NCBI RefSeq assembly: GCF_014648775.1
Contig: NZ_BMRT01000003.1
Location: 310,001-374,000, forward strand
Direction: 5' to 3'
DNA: 64,000 bases
From: Streptomyces abikoensis
GTDB lineage: Bacteria > Actinomycetota > Actinomycetes > Streptomycetales > Streptomycetaceae
The notes below the pieces were generated by a model. That model was not told the DNA's origin and searched no databases. It saw only the letters and a list, made by a program, of their open reading frames with translations. Below are positions 25,633-33,482 of this stretch, one piece after another; the first letter of the stretch is position 1, and every line of letters starts with the position of its first letter. The position numbers were made by a program, and so were the translations under genes.

Positions 25633-26283
25633 TCAGTCGAGCTCCGAGTCCTTGAAGCACTCGTCCTTGCCGAAGCCGACCTTCATCTTCAGGCCCTTGA
25701 GGGTGAAGGTGCCCGCGGTGGTCGCCCACGCCCGCTGCTTGGCGTCGGTGAAGGTGACCCGCTTGGCCTGCTGGGCGAACGAGCCCGGCACGTACTTGTC
25801 GCCGGCGTGCGGGCCGGGGCCCTTGCCGGCGCCCTTGCCCTTGAGGGTGTCGTCCACCGAGACGCCGATGTCGATGTCCTCGAACTGCGCGTCGGCCTTG
25901 AGGGCTTCGGCGTCGATGTAGAGCTGCTTGGCGTCGACGGCTTCCTTGTCGCCCGCCGTGAGCTTCATCGACACGTCCTGGTTCATGAACGGGATGGGCA
26001 CGACGACGGACTGGCAGAGGTTGTTGATCGTCGCGTGGTTCACGCCGACGACCGCCACCGGGTGGGCACCCTTCGAGTTCTGGTCAAGGGCGCCGTACTG
26101 GACGAAGTCCTCGCCCACCATCTTCCCGGCCTGGACCTTGAACTGCTGGCCCGAAACACTGAACGACGCCGCGAGGGCGCCCTGCGCGACGGCCACACCG
26201 ACCGCGGCCGACGCCGCGACACCGGGCACCATCACGACGGCGAACCTGCGCCATCTGGTCCCGCCACGAGTCCGGTCCTTCAC
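25633..26283 (-). CDS. DUF6230-family exported protein
   Basis: This protein has 216 residues from GTG 26283, with GGAGGACAGTC immediately upstream. A basic N-terminus and a hydrophobic segment (VMVPGVAASAAVGVAVAQGALAA, about residues 17-39 in pieces) form a signal/anchor. The mature part is beta-rich: FSVSGQQFKVQAGKMVGEDFVQYG, LCQSVVVPIPFMNQDVSMKLTAG, and GTFTLKGLKMKVGFGKDEC, with only two cysteines. Older databases label such proteins cholesterol esterase, for which I see no catalytic motif. It is the first gene of a three-gene operon, with long leader DNA and a palindrome about 355 bp upstream. Confidence 0.82.
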   Translation of the reverse strand: MKDRTRGGTRWRRFAVVMVPGVAASAAVGVAVAQGALAASFSVSGQQFKVQAGKMVGEDFVQYGALDQNSKGAHPVAVVGVNHATINNLCQSVVVPIPFMNQDVSMKLTAGDKEAVDAKQLYIDAEALKADAQFEDIDIGVSVDDTLKGKGAGKGPGPHAGDKYVPGSFAQQAKRVTFTDAKQRAWATTAGTFTLKGLKMKVGFGKDECFKDSELD

Positions 26284-26636
26284 GACTGTCCTCCTTCTCG
26301 GACGTACACCCCCGGTACGGGCCGGCTGCCCGTGCGGGGATGGGAGAAGAGCTACGTCCTCGGGAAGAAGAGCGCCGTCGCATCCGCTGGCGCCTGCCGC
26401 GCCCGTCACACACCGGCGATCACCCCCGAGCGACAACCACTGGCCACGCCTTCGCGCAACCACCGGAACAGGCCCCGCCGTTGGCGCACGGGGACCCCCC
26501 TGTCCCAGGACCGGCGGACGGTGCCGCCGGCCCGCCCGGTGGGGACCCGCGACCCGCGCACGACCGATGGCCGGGCGGGGAGCGGACCGGGCTGGCCCGA
26601 TCGTGGTCCATCGGGGGCCGGGGCACAAGAGGTTGA

Positions 26637-26650
26637 TTACTTGCGAGTAA
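26637..26650. promoter_or_regulatory. palindrome TTACT-N4-AGTAA upstream of the DUF6230 operon
   Basis: TTACT (26637-26641) and AGTAA (26646-26650) are inverted around TGCG. It lies in the only AT-rich patch of the intergenic region, 354 bp upstream of the DUF6230 GTG. Size and symmetry suit a TetR-type operator, but the regulator is not known. Confidence 0.4.
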
Positions 26651-26738
26651 CGAGCGGATAACCAACGAGCGGCCGGTATGTATCGCCACCGGACCGCCCG
26701 ACGCCGGAACGTGATCGAGGCCGAGGGGGCACAACAGA

Positions 26739-26764
26739 AAAACCCGGGCGAAAGCCCGGGTTTT
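26739..26764 (-). terminator. GAAA-tetraloop intrinsic terminator
   Basis: AAAACCCGGGC (26739-26749) and GCCCGGGTTTT (26754-26764) pair perfectly around GAAA. With A/T-rich edges on both sides it is a textbook intrinsic terminator in either direction. It probably ends the thioredoxin transcript. Confidence 0.85.
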
Positions 26765-26781
26765 CCTTACCGCGCGTAACA

Positions 26782-26819
26782 GCGGCCGCGTTTACCAAGT
26801 TTTGGTAAAGCGCGGTCGC
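26782..26819 (-). terminator. second hairpin downstream of the thioredoxin gene
   Basis: TTTACCAA (26791-26798) and TTGGTAAA (26802-26809) pair around GTT. Outside, GCGGCCGCG and CGCGGTCGC continue the stem with one mismatch and one bulged G. It lies 70 bp after the thioredoxin stop and 18 bp from the tetraloop terminator, giving a tandem pair. Confidence 0.65.
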
Positions 26820-26888
26820 CCGTTCCGTATGTGACGCGGGAGGGACGAGTGCCCGTCGAGCGTCTGTCGAGTGCCCGTCGCGCGCCTG

Positions 26889-27851
26889 TCAGAACAGGGC
26901 GCGGGACAGCGCGGTACGCGCCGCCGTCACCCGGGGATCGTCAGGACCGATCACCTCGAAGAGCTCCAGCAGCCGCATCCGCGCGGCGTCGCGGTCCTCC
27001 CCGGCCGTCCGCTTCACGGTGTCGATCAACCGCCCGAAGGCGTCCTCGACATGGCCGCCGACGAGATCGAGGTCGGCCGCCGCGATCTGCGCGGCCGCGT
27101 CGCCCGGCGCGTCGGCCGCGGCCTTGCGCACGGCCTGCGCGTCCATGCCCTGGACGCGCTCGAGGAGCCGCGCCTGGGCGAGGCCCAGCTTGGCCTCGGC
27201 GTTGGCCGGGTCGTCGGACAGCACGTTCTCGTAGGCACGGACGGCACCGCCCAGGTCGCCCGCGTCCAGCGCGTCGTGCGCGGCGGACAGGGCGGCGTCA
27301 TGGGGGCCGGCGGGCACCTTCGGGGCGGCCGCCTCTTCGCCCTCACCCGGCGCGAGGGGCGCGCCCACGATGCCGAAGCGCTGCTCCGCCACCGCGATCA
27401 GCTGGTCCAGCACCTGACGGATCTGGGCCTCGGGCGCCGCGCCCTGGAACAGCGGCAGGGCCTGGCCGGCCACCACGGCGAAGACGGCCGGAATGGACTG
27501 GACGCCGAACTGCTGGAAGAGCAGCTGGTTGGCCTCGACGTCCACCTTGGCGAGGACGAAACGCCCCGCGTACTCGTCGGCGAGCCGCTCCAGCAGCGGG
27601 CCCAGCTGCTTGCACGGCTCGCACCAGTCGGCCCAGAAGTCGATGACGACGGGCACCTCGGCGGACCGCTGGAGGACCTCCATCTCGAAGCCGGCCTCGT
27701 CGACGTCGAAGACGAGGCGGCCCGCGGCCGGGGCCACGCCGTGGCGCGCCGCCTCCGCGCGCGCCTGCTCCGCCTTCTGCTTGGCTTCCCCGGCCGCCTT
27801 CACCGCGGCGAGGTCGACCACTCCACTCATGGACATGTTCCGTGGCTGCAT
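26889..27851 (-). CDS. thioredoxin-domain/TPR protein (YbbN/CnoX-like)
   Basis: This protein has 320 residues from ATG 27851. After a 60-residue Ala/Lys-rich leader (AAGEAKQKAEQARAEAARHG) comes a thioredoxin fold (about 65-165) with FWADWCEPCKQLGPLLERLADEY; its WCEPC active site retains both cysteines. The C-terminal half has TPR-like repeats: AHDALDAGDLGGAVRAYENVLSDDPANAEAKLGLAQARLL and a terminal alpha-solenoid. This domain order matches the YbbN/CnoX group, which acts as a holdase-like co-chaperone and redox protein. E. coli YbbN lacks one of the cysteines, whereas this protein could be redox active. Confidence 0.9.
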   Translation of the reverse strand: MQPRNMSMSGVVDLAAVKAAGEAKQKAEQARAEAARHGVAPAAGRLVFDVDEAGFEMEVLQRSAEVPVVIDFWADWCEPCKQLGPLLERLADEYAGRFVLAKVDVEANQLLFQQFGVQSIPAVFAVVAGQALPLFQGAAPEAQIRQVLDQLIAVAEQRFGIVGAPLAPGEGEEAAAPKVPAGPHDAALSAAHDALDAGDLGGAVRAYENVLSDDPANAEAKLGLAQARLLERVQGMDAQAVRKAAADAPGDAAAQIAAADLDLVGGHVEDAFGRLIDTVKRTAGEDRDAARMRLLELFEVIGPDDPRVTAARTALSRALF

Positions 27852-27951
27852 GGCCCTATCCTCCCCCCTCGGCACGGCGAACCGGAAAACCGGCGGACGG
27901 CGGCTGACTGTTCCGCGCCGGGTCCCCACCCGGCGCCAGTGGCTGTCGCTC

Positions 27952-27974
27952 TTACGCTACGACCCGTAGCGTAA
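27952..27974. promoter_or_regulatory. perfect palindrome in the thioredoxin/TetR divergent promoter
   Basis: The 10-bp arms TTACGCTACG (27952-27961) and CGTAGCGTAA (27965-27974) flank ACC. It lies 101 bp upstream of the thioredoxin ATG and 72 bp upstream of the TetR ATG. The size and symmetry fit a TetR-family dimer site, so the adjacent regulator is the best candidate to bind it. Confidence 0.6.
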
Positions 27975-28045
27975 CCGCATCGCCCCCTCCCCAACCCTGT
28001 GATCTGCCTCATACCTGGCGACCTACTCGGCGGTAAGGTCTCTCC

Positions 28046-28675
28046 ATGAGCTCCGCCGCCCCTACCCCGGCCCGCCGCACGGGCCGCCCACGCAGCGCCG
28101 AAGCCGATCGCGCCATCCTCGACGCGACCCGCGCGGCCCTGGTCGAGCTGGGCTGGGGCAAGCTGACCCTCGGCGACGTCGCGACCCGCGCCGGGGTCGC
28201 CAAGACCACCCTCTACCGCCGCTGGGCGGGCAAGAACGAACTGGTCGTGGACGCGGTGGCCGCCCTCTTCGACGAGCACCTGGAGCTCCCCGACCGCGGC
28301 AGCCTCCGGGCGGACATCGAGGGCGTCGTCCTCCAGTTCGCCGCGCTGCTGGAGCGCCCGGAGACCAGGACGGCCCTGATGGCGGTGGTGGCCGAATCCA
28401 CTCGCGACGACGCGCTCCGGAGGCGCATCCGCTCCGCGATCGTGGACCGCCAGAAGTCCCTCGTCCTCCTCGGCCGGGCCCGCGCCCAGGCCCGCGGCGA
28501 GCTCCCCCACGAACCCGACCCCGCCTCGGCGGCCCGCAACGCCGACCTCATCTTCGACGTCATCGCGGGCGCGGTCGTCCACCGCACCCTGGTGAGCGCG
28601 GAGCCGGTGGACGACGAGTGGGCACGCGGCTTCACCGCACTGCTGGTGGGCGGGCTGACGGCCACGTACGGCTGA
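28046..28675 (+). CDS. TetR/AcrR-family transcriptional regulator
   Basis: This 209-residue protein has an N-terminal HTH at about residues 35-60 (KLTLGDVATRAGVAKTTLYRRWAGKNELVVDAV), preceded by the RTGRPRSAEADRAILDATR helix. The C-terminal ligand domain is helical and ends RNADLIFDVIAGAVVHRTLVSAEPVDDEW. It is divergent from the thioredoxin gene and convergent with icmA (9 bp between stops). A perfect palindrome 72 bp upstream suggests autoregulation, possibly with control of the thioredoxin gene. The ligand is unknown. Confidence 0.9.
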   Translation: MSSAAPTPARRTGRPRSAEADRAILDATRAALVELGWGKLTLGDVATRAGVAKTTLYRRWAGKNELVVDAVAALFDEHLELPDRGSLRADIEGVVLQFAALLERPETRTALMAVVAESTRDDALRRRIRSAIVDRQKSLVLLGRARAQARGELPHEPDPASAARNADLIFDVIAGAVVHRTLVSAEPVDDEWARGFTALLVGGLTATYG

Positions 28676-28684
28676 CCGTAGGAC

Positions 28685-30385
28685 TCAGAAACCCGCCGGT
28701 TCCGTGTACGTCCCCCACTCGTTCCGCAGCGCGTCGCAGATCTCGCCCAGCGTCGCCTCGGCGCGTACGGCGGCCAGCATGGGGGCGATCATGTTGGAGC
28801 CGTCGCGGGCGGCGGTCAGCATCGCGTCCAGGGCGGCGCGGACGCGGGCGTCGTCGCGGCGCGCCCTGCGGTCGGCCAGGACGCGCACCTGTGCGCGCTC
28901 CACCTCGTGGCTCACCCGCAGGATCTCCAGGTCGCCGGTGACCGAGCCCCGGTGGCAGTTGACGCCCACGACGCGCTTGGCGCCCTTCTCCAGGGCCTGC
29001 TGGTGGCGGAAGGCGCTCTCGGCGATCTCGCCGGTGAACCAGCCGTCCTCGATGCCGCGCAGGATGCCGGAGGTCATGGGGCCGATGGGGTGGCGGCCGT
29101 CGGGGTGGGAGCGCAGGCCGCGCTCCTCGATCCGCTCGAAGATCTCCTCGGCGTCGGCCTCGATGCGGTCGGTGAGCTGCTCGACGTACCACGAACCGCC
29201 CAGCGGGTCGGCCACGTTGGCGACGCCCGTCTCCTCCATCAGCACCTGCTGGGTGCGCAGGGCGATCTCGGCGGCCTGCTCGCTGGGCAGCGCCAGGGTC
29301 TCGTCCAGGGCGTTGGTGTGGAGGGAGTTGGTGCCGCCGAGCACGGCGGCGAGGGCCTCGACGGCCGTCCGCACGACGTTGTTGTACGGCTGCTGGGCGG
29401 TGAGGGAGACCCCGGCGGTCTGGGTGTGGAAGCGCAGCCACTGGGCCTTCTCCGTGCGCGCCCCGTAGACCTCCTTCAGCCGGCGGGCCCAGATCCTGCG
29501 CGCCGCGCGGAACTTGGCGATCTCCTCGAAGAAGTCGACGTGGGCGTCGAAGAAGAAGGACAGGCCGGGGGCGAACGCGTCGACGTCGAGGCCGCGGCTG
29601 CGGCCCAGCTCGACGTAGCCGAAGCCGTCGGCGAGGGTGTAGGCGAGCTCCTGCGCGGCCGTGGCCCCGGCCTCGCGGATGTGGTAGCCGGAGACGGACA
29701 GCGGCTTGTATGCGGGGATGGCGCGGGCGCAGTGCTCCATCAGGTCGCCGATCAGGCGCAGATGGGGCTCGGGCGGGAAGAGCCACTCCTTCTGGGCGAT
29801 GTACTCCTTGAAGATGTCCGTCTGGAGCGTGCCGTTGAGGACGCCGGGGTCGACGCCCTGGCGCTCGGCGGCGACGAGGTACATGCAGAAGACGGGGACG
29901 GCGGGGCCGCTGATGGTCATCGACGTGGTGACGTCGCCCAGGGGGATGTCCTTGAAGAGGATCTCCATGTCGGCGGCGGAGTCGATCGCGACGCCGCAGT
30001 GGCCGACCTCGCCGAGGGAGCGGCCGTCGTCGGAGTCGCGGCCCATGAGCGTGGGCATGTCGAAGGCCACGCTCAGCCCGCCGCCGCCGTTGGCCAGGAT
30101 CTTCTTGTACCGCTCGTTGGTCTGCTCGGCGTTGCCGAAGCCGGCGAACTGGCGGATGGTCCATGTGCGGCCGCGGTAGCCGGAGGCGTAGAGGCCGCGG
30201 GTGAAGGGGTACTCGCCGGGCCAGCCGATGCGCTCGAAGCCCTCGTAGACGTCGCCGGGGCGGGGGCCGTAGACGGGGTCGACCGGCACTCCGGAGAGTG
30301 TGGTGAAATCGGCGTCGCGCTTGCGCGCCGCGTCGAACCGGGCCTGCCAGCGGCGGCGTCCCGCCTCGATCGCGCTTGCGTCCAT
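28685..30385 (-). CDS. icmA: isobutyryl-CoA mutase large subunit
   Basis: This 566-residue protein has the length I recall for Streptomyces IcmA. With a separate B12-binding small subunit (IcmB, not in this window) it interconverts isobutyryl-CoA and n-butyryl-CoA, linking valine and fatty-acid metabolism and supplying polyketide precursors. It is a TIM-barrel mutase domain only: RTWTIRQFAGFGNAEQTNERYKKIL, LSVAFDMPTLMGRDSD, TTSMTISGPA, FHTQTAGVSLTAQQPYNN and GGTNSLHTNALDE. FDMPT has Phe where methylmalonyl-CoA mutases have Tyr, as expected for Icm. No DxHxxG cobalamin domain is present. Confidence 0.93.
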   Translation of the reverse strand: MDASAIEAGRRRWQARFDAARKRDADFTTLSGVPVDPVYGPRPGDVYEGFERIGWPGEYPFTRGLYASGYRGRTWTIRQFAGFGNAEQTNERYKKILANGGGGLSVAFDMPTLMGRDSDDGRSLGEVGHCGVAIDSAADMEILFKDIPLGDVTTSMTISGPAVPVFCMYLVAAERQGVDPGVLNGTLQTDIFKEYIAQKEWLFPPEPHLRLIGDLMEHCARAIPAYKPLSVSGYHIREAGATAAQELAYTLADGFGYVELGRSRGLDVDAFAPGLSFFFDAHVDFFEEIAKFRAARRIWARRLKEVYGARTEKAQWLRFHTQTAGVSLTAQQPYNNVVRTAVEALAAVLGGTNSLHTNALDETLALPSEQAAEIALRTQQVLMEETGVANVADPLGGSWYVEQLTDRIEADAEEIFERIEERGLRSHPDGRHPIGPMTSGILRGIEDGWFTGEIAESAFRHQQALEKGAKRVVGVNCHRGSVTGDLEILRVSHEVERAQVRVLADRRARRDDARVRAALDAMLTAARDGSNMIAPMLAAVRAEATLGEICDALRNEWGTYTEPAGF

Positions 30386-30407
30386 GGGGGCCTCCGCCGC
30401 CTCGGCG

Positions 30408-30429
30408 TTTAGTAGGACGTCCTAGTAAA
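30408..30429. promoter_or_regulatory. palindrome immediately upstream of icmA
   Basis: The core TAGGACGTCCTA (30413-30424) is perfectly symmetric. After one mismatched pair the flanks TTTA and TAAA also match, giving a 22-nt near-palindrome. It lies 22 bp before the icmA ATG, inside the expected leader/promoter, so binding would probably repress. Which regulator binds is unknown; MarR and TetR genes are nearby. Confidence 0.55.
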
Positions 30430-30443
30430 TCCTCGCGCAAGAA

Positions 30444-30474
30444 CGCCCCGGACACAAGGGACGTGTCCGGGGCG
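30444..30474 (-). terminator. terminator of the upstream DUF3817 gene
   Basis: CGCCCCGGACAC (30444-30455) pairs perfectly with GTGTCCGGGGCG (30463-30474) around AAGGGAC. It lies 40 bp downstream of the DUF3817 stop and upstream of the icmA palindrome, so icmA should have its own promoter. Confidence 0.8.
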
Positions 30475-30513
30475 CGCGAGCCGAGCCGCCGAGGTGACTT
30501 CCGGCCGGGGCCG

Positions 30514-30852
30514 TCAGGCCCGTACGGGACCGGCCGCCTCGTCCGTGACCAGCGGCTCCAGCTCGCGGGAGACCTTGCGCTCGACCACGAAGGCGGCGCC
30601 CGGGATGGTGCCGGCGATCAGCACCCACGCCAGCTTGCCGAACGGCCAGCGGGCCTTGGAGCCCATGTCGAAGGCGAAGACCAGGTAGAGGACGTACAGC
30701 CAGCCGTGGGCGATGGCCACGACCCGGGTCGGGCCCGCGGCGCCGTCCATGTCCAGCAGGTACTTGGCGATGACGCCGATCGTCAGGAGGACCAGGAGGA
30801 CACCGGTGACGTACGCCATCACGCGGTAGCGGGTCAGCACGCTCTTCTTCAT
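30514..30852 (-). CDS. DUF3817-family integral membrane protein
   Basis: This 112-residue protein has three hydrophobic helices (about 12-30, 42-60 and 72-92): VMAYVTGVLLVLLTIGVIAKYLL, AIAHGWLYVLYLVFAFDMG and LAWVLIAGTIPGAAFVVER. The HGWLYxxY and ERK endings are typical of DUF3817, a small actinobacterial membrane family of unknown function. A second family member is encoded at 33827-34171. It is probably cotranscribed with the MarR gene ending 48 bp upstream. Confidence 0.85.
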   Translation of the reverse strand: MKKSVLTRYRVMAYVTGVLLVLLTIGVIAKYLLDMDGAAGPTRVVAIAHGWLYVLYLVFAFDMGSKARWPFGKLAWVLIAGTIPGAAFVVERKVSRELEPLVTDEAAGPVRA

Positions 30853-30900
30853 GCAGGCGAGCGTAACGGTATGTTCCGGGGCGATCTTCGCCGCCCCGCC

Positions 30901-31452
30901 CTACGCGTTCTCGTCGGCGGCGTTCTCGTCGGCGGCGGCGTCGCCCTCCTCCGTGAAGTCGTCCGCCGCCACCCGCAGGGGGCGCAGCACCCGGAAGATC
31001 TCCGCGCACTCCTCGGCGTCGTACGCGCCGAGACCGAAGTCCATCGCCATCAGGTCCCGGGTGGCCGCGTCGACGACCTCACGGCCCTTGTCGGTGATCG
31101 AGGCGAGCGTGCCCCGGCCGTCGTTGGGGTTGGGGCGCTTGTCCACGAGACCGGCCGTGACCAGCCGGTCCACGGTGTTGGTGACGGAGGTCGGGTGGAC
31201 CATCAGCCGCTCGCCGATCTTCGACATCGGCAGCTCGCCCGCCTTGGAGAAGGTCAGCAGCACCAGCGCCTCGTAGCGCGCGAAGGTCAGCCCGTACGGC
31301 TTGACGACCGCGTCGACCTGGCCCAGCAGGATCTGGTGGGCCCGCATGATCGAGGTGATCGCGGCCATGGACGGCACGGACCCCCAGCGCCGCTTCCAGA
31401 GTTCGTCGGCGCGGGCGATGGGATCGAAGGGGAGGCTGAGCGGCTTCGGCAC
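30901..31452 (-). CDS. MarR-family transcriptional regulator
   Basis: This protein has 183 residues from GTG 31452. A winged helix occupies about residues 60-120 (LPMSKIGERLMVHPTSVTNTVDRLVTAGLVDKRPNPNDGRGTLASIT), with the wing Asp-x-Arg present. The dimerisation helices flank it (MAAITSIMRAHQILLGQVDAVVKPYGLTFARYEALVLL and the C-terminal EECAEIFRVLRPLR). It ends in an acidic tail with a duplicated AADENA. Targets may include the neighbouring DUF3817 gene, icmA or the MFS gene; the sequence does not decide. Confidence 0.9.
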   Translation of the reverse strand: MPKPLSLPFDPIARADELWKRRWGSVPSMAAITSIMRAHQILLGQVDAVVKPYGLTFARYEALVLLTFSKAGELPMSKIGERLMVHPTSVTNTVDRLVTAGLVDKRPNPNDGRGTLASITDKGREVVDAATRDLMAMDFGLGAYDAEECAEIFRVLRPLRVAADDFTEEGDAAADENAADENA

Positions 31453-31526
31453 GGCATCGAGCGTACCCGCCGGGCCCCTCCCGACCGGGCCCGTCCCGGA
31501 ATTCGGACACCCGCCGTCACGCGCCG

Positions 31527-31877
31527 CTACGCGTCCGCGACGGCCTCCCGCACCAGCTGCACCGCCGCCTTCAGGCTCAGCCCGGGCTCGGCCCGGCGCA
31601 CCGCCCGCACCGCGTGCACCTCCTGCTCGCGCGGGTCCACACCGGCCGCGGCGAGGACGCCGCGCGTCCACTCAGCGCGGACCTCGCGCTCGGGCCGGGC
31701 CGCGTGCAGCGCGATCAGCGCCGCGGCCCGCTCCAGGCCCGGCCGCTCGGCCTCGCTCGCGGTCTCCAGGGCCTCGCGCACGGCGTCGGCCACGGCCTGC
31801 GAGTCGCGCAGGACGACGACGCCGGGGTCGAGGCTCCCGCCCTTGTCCTTGCCCTTGTCCCTGCCCTTGCCGAACAC
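31527..31877 (-). CDS. conserved hypothetical protein, 116 aa
   Basis: The start is set at GTG 31877, which has AAGGGGGA five bases upstream; a longer frame would run into the MFS gene. The product opens with a basic glycine/lysine stretch (FGKGRDKGKDKGG) and then a helical body: VVVLRDSQAVADAVREALETASEAERPGLERAAALIALHAARPER and ending LSLKAAVQLVREAVADA. No known domain is recognised. It lies 26 bp after the MFS stop, so probably in its operon. Confidence 0.65.
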   Translation of the reverse strand: MFGKGRDKGKDKGGSLDPGVVVLRDSQAVADAVREALETASEAERPGLERAAALIALHAARPEREVRAEWTRGVLAAAGVDPREQEVHAVRAVRRAEPGLSLKAAVQLVREAVADA

Positions 31878-31903
31878 GGGCTCCCCCTTCGGTGGTTCCT
31901 TGA

Positions 31904-33118
31904 TCAGCGAGATCGTACGACTTCGCGGACGACCACCGTGACGGCCACCGTCCCGAGGAGCCCGGACCCGGCGACCACCAGGTGCACGGGGACGAACTCC
32001 GCCGCCGCGCCGGCCAGGGCCATGCCGAGGCCCTGGATCGTCATCGTCCCGGCCGACAGCACCGTCATCGCGCGGCCGCGCAGCTCCTCGGGTACGGCGG
32101 AGATGAACCACTGGTCGGCGCCCAGCGTGTACGCCGTCCCGGCCCCGGCCACCGCGGCCAGCAGCAGCGACCAGCCGAGCGAGGGCCGCAGCGCGTAGAG
32201 GAGGAACGGCAGGAGCAGCACGGCCGCCAGCGGCAGCGCGATCCGCTCCCGTGTGCGCGGCCGGAGCAGGGCCCCGGCGAGCACCTCGCCGGTGATCGCG
32301 CCGACCGGCATGGCGCAGAGCAGCAGCCCGGTGGCGGTGGAACCGGCGCCGAGGTCGTGGGCGTAGGGCGCGGCGAGGGACTCGGGGGTGACGAGGAAGA
32401 ACGGGGGGATCCAGGAGAGGAGGACGAGGGCGCGTATCCGGCGGTCGGCGAACAGCTCCCGTATCCCGGCCAGGGAGGCCGCCATCAATCCGCCTCCGCC
32501 GGCGGCGGAACGGGCGGGCCGCCTCCGGGTGCCGAGGCGCAGCAGGGCGGCCGAGGCGAGGAAGCCGGCGGCCGTGGCGACGAGCGCGGTGCGGGGCGCG
32601 ACGACCGTCAGCAGCACCCCGCCCGCCGCGAAGCCGACGAGCTGGGCGCCCTGTGCGACGACGCGCAGCAGCGAACGCCCGAGGACGAAGCGGTCGCCCT
32701 CGCCGAGGATGTCGCCGAGCGTCGCCGCGCGCGTCCCGGCGAAGACGGGCGCGACGGCGGCGTTGACGCACCGCAGCGCGAGCAGCGCGGCCACCGGCGT
32801 GCCGGGCAGCGCCATGACGACGGCACCGGCGGCGCACAGCAGATCGCAGGTGACGAGGACGCGGCGTGCGGGACGCCGGTCGGCGATCCCGGCGAGCAGG
32901 GTGCCGCCGAGAACGTACGGCAGGAACCCGAGCGCGAAGGTGAGCGCGCTGAGCAGCGGCGAGCCGGTCAGCCGGTAGACGAGGACGGACAGCGCGATCT
33001 CACCGACGACGATGCCGAGCAGGGACAGCACGTGCGCGGCGAAGACGGCCCGGAACTCGGGCACGGCGAAGACGGCTCTGTAGGGCGAGCGCGGCGGAAC
33101 GGTTGACGTCGTGGACAT
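31904..33118 (-). CDS. MFS transporter
   Basis: This protein has 404 residues from ATG 33118, at which the recognisable MFS sequence begins (SPYRAVFAVPEFRAVFAAHVLSLLG). It has about twelve hydrophobic helices in two halves. The loop 2-3 motif GGTLLAGIADRRPARRVLVTCDL is the MFS motif A, and a second-half equivalent is degenerate. It resembles the enterobactin-exporter/macrolide-efflux subgroup, so it is probably a drug or metabolite exporter; the substrate is unknown. The frame stays open upstream to 33514 only because it reads through a DUF4166 remnant. Confidence 0.88.
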   Translation of the reverse strand: MSTTSTVPPRSPYRAVFAVPEFRAVFAAHVLSLLGIVVGEIALSVLVYRLTGSPLLSALTFALGFLPYVLGGTLLAGIADRRPARRVLVTCDLLCAAGAVVMALPGTPVAALLALRCVNAAVAPVFAGTRAATLGDILGEGDRFVLGRSLLRVVAQGAQLVGFAAGGVLLTVVAPRTALVATAAGFLASAALLRLGTRRRPARSAAGGGGLMAASLAGIRELFADRRIRALVLLSWIPPFFLVTPESLAAPYAHDLGAGSTATGLLLCAMPVGAITGEVLAGALLRPRTRERIALPLAAVLLLPFLLYALRPSLGWSLLLAAVAGAGTAYTLGADQWFISAVPEELRGRAMTVLSAGTMTIQGLGMALAGAAAEFVPVHLVVAGSGLLGTVAVTVVVREVVRSR

Positions 33119-33239
33119 GCCCGACAGCGTGCTGGGGGACGGGCGGCCGCTCCAGTCTTTTTCGGCCTCAGCCGAAAGAAAGGATCTTGGCGCGCCGTTC
33201 CACATGCGCGGGTCAGGGGTGGGTCTCAGACCCGGGCCT

Positions 33240-33457
33240 CCGACGAGGCCGGGGACTCTGGCGTCGACCGGCCCCTCGCGGAACCGGTGTTCACCGGAGC
33301 GGATGACGAGCGCGCCGGTGGGGTCGGCCGCGAAGTGGAGGTCCGAGGCCAAGTGCTGGTGGGTGCCCAGGTAGTCGACCACGCAGCGGAAGGTGCGGAC
33401 GAAGGTCACGGTCTCGCGGCCGTAGGAGTCGAGGTCATACCAAGCCACTGCCGGCAG
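33240..33457 (-). pseudogene. DUF4166 gene remnant
   Basis: The minus strand reads LPAVAWYDLDSYGRETVTFVRTF, then CVVDYLGTHQHLASDLHFAADPTGALVIRSGEHRFREGPV. These are the successive conserved blocks of DUF4166 proteins. Blocks normally between RTF and the VDYLGTHQHL motif (the RRFDATM region) are missing. Sequence before Leu and after the GP motif no longer matches, and there is no suitable start or ribosome site. It is in frame with the MFS gene downstream but not part of it. Function lost; identification is from remembered family motifs. Confidence 0.55.
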
Positions 33458-33482
33458 TTGCCGCGGCGCGCCGAAACGGAAA

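Larger units (their letters stand above)
26284..26888. other. 605-bp gene-free region between DUF6230 and the thioredoxin gene
   Basis: I see no convincing gene here. The right half holds two hairpins (26739-26764 and 26782-26819) that can terminate the leftward thioredoxin transcript. The left half is the promoter/leader region for the leftward DUF6230 operon. It contains the inverted repeat TTACT-TGCG-AGTAA at 26637-26650 in a locally AT-richer patch. Short frames in it have no homology I recognise. Confidence 0.6.

Noticed and set aside
27998..28013. Another Crp-like site (TGTGA-N6-TCATA) before tetR
   Set aside because: It has weaker symmetry than the two reported sites, and a stronger palindrome is nearby. 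It may be chance.
30386..30513. Cobalamin riboswitch upstream of icmA
   Set aside because: The space holds a terminator and a palindrome with under 40 bp of leader. There is no room for a B12 aptamer and no B12-box-like sequence was seen.
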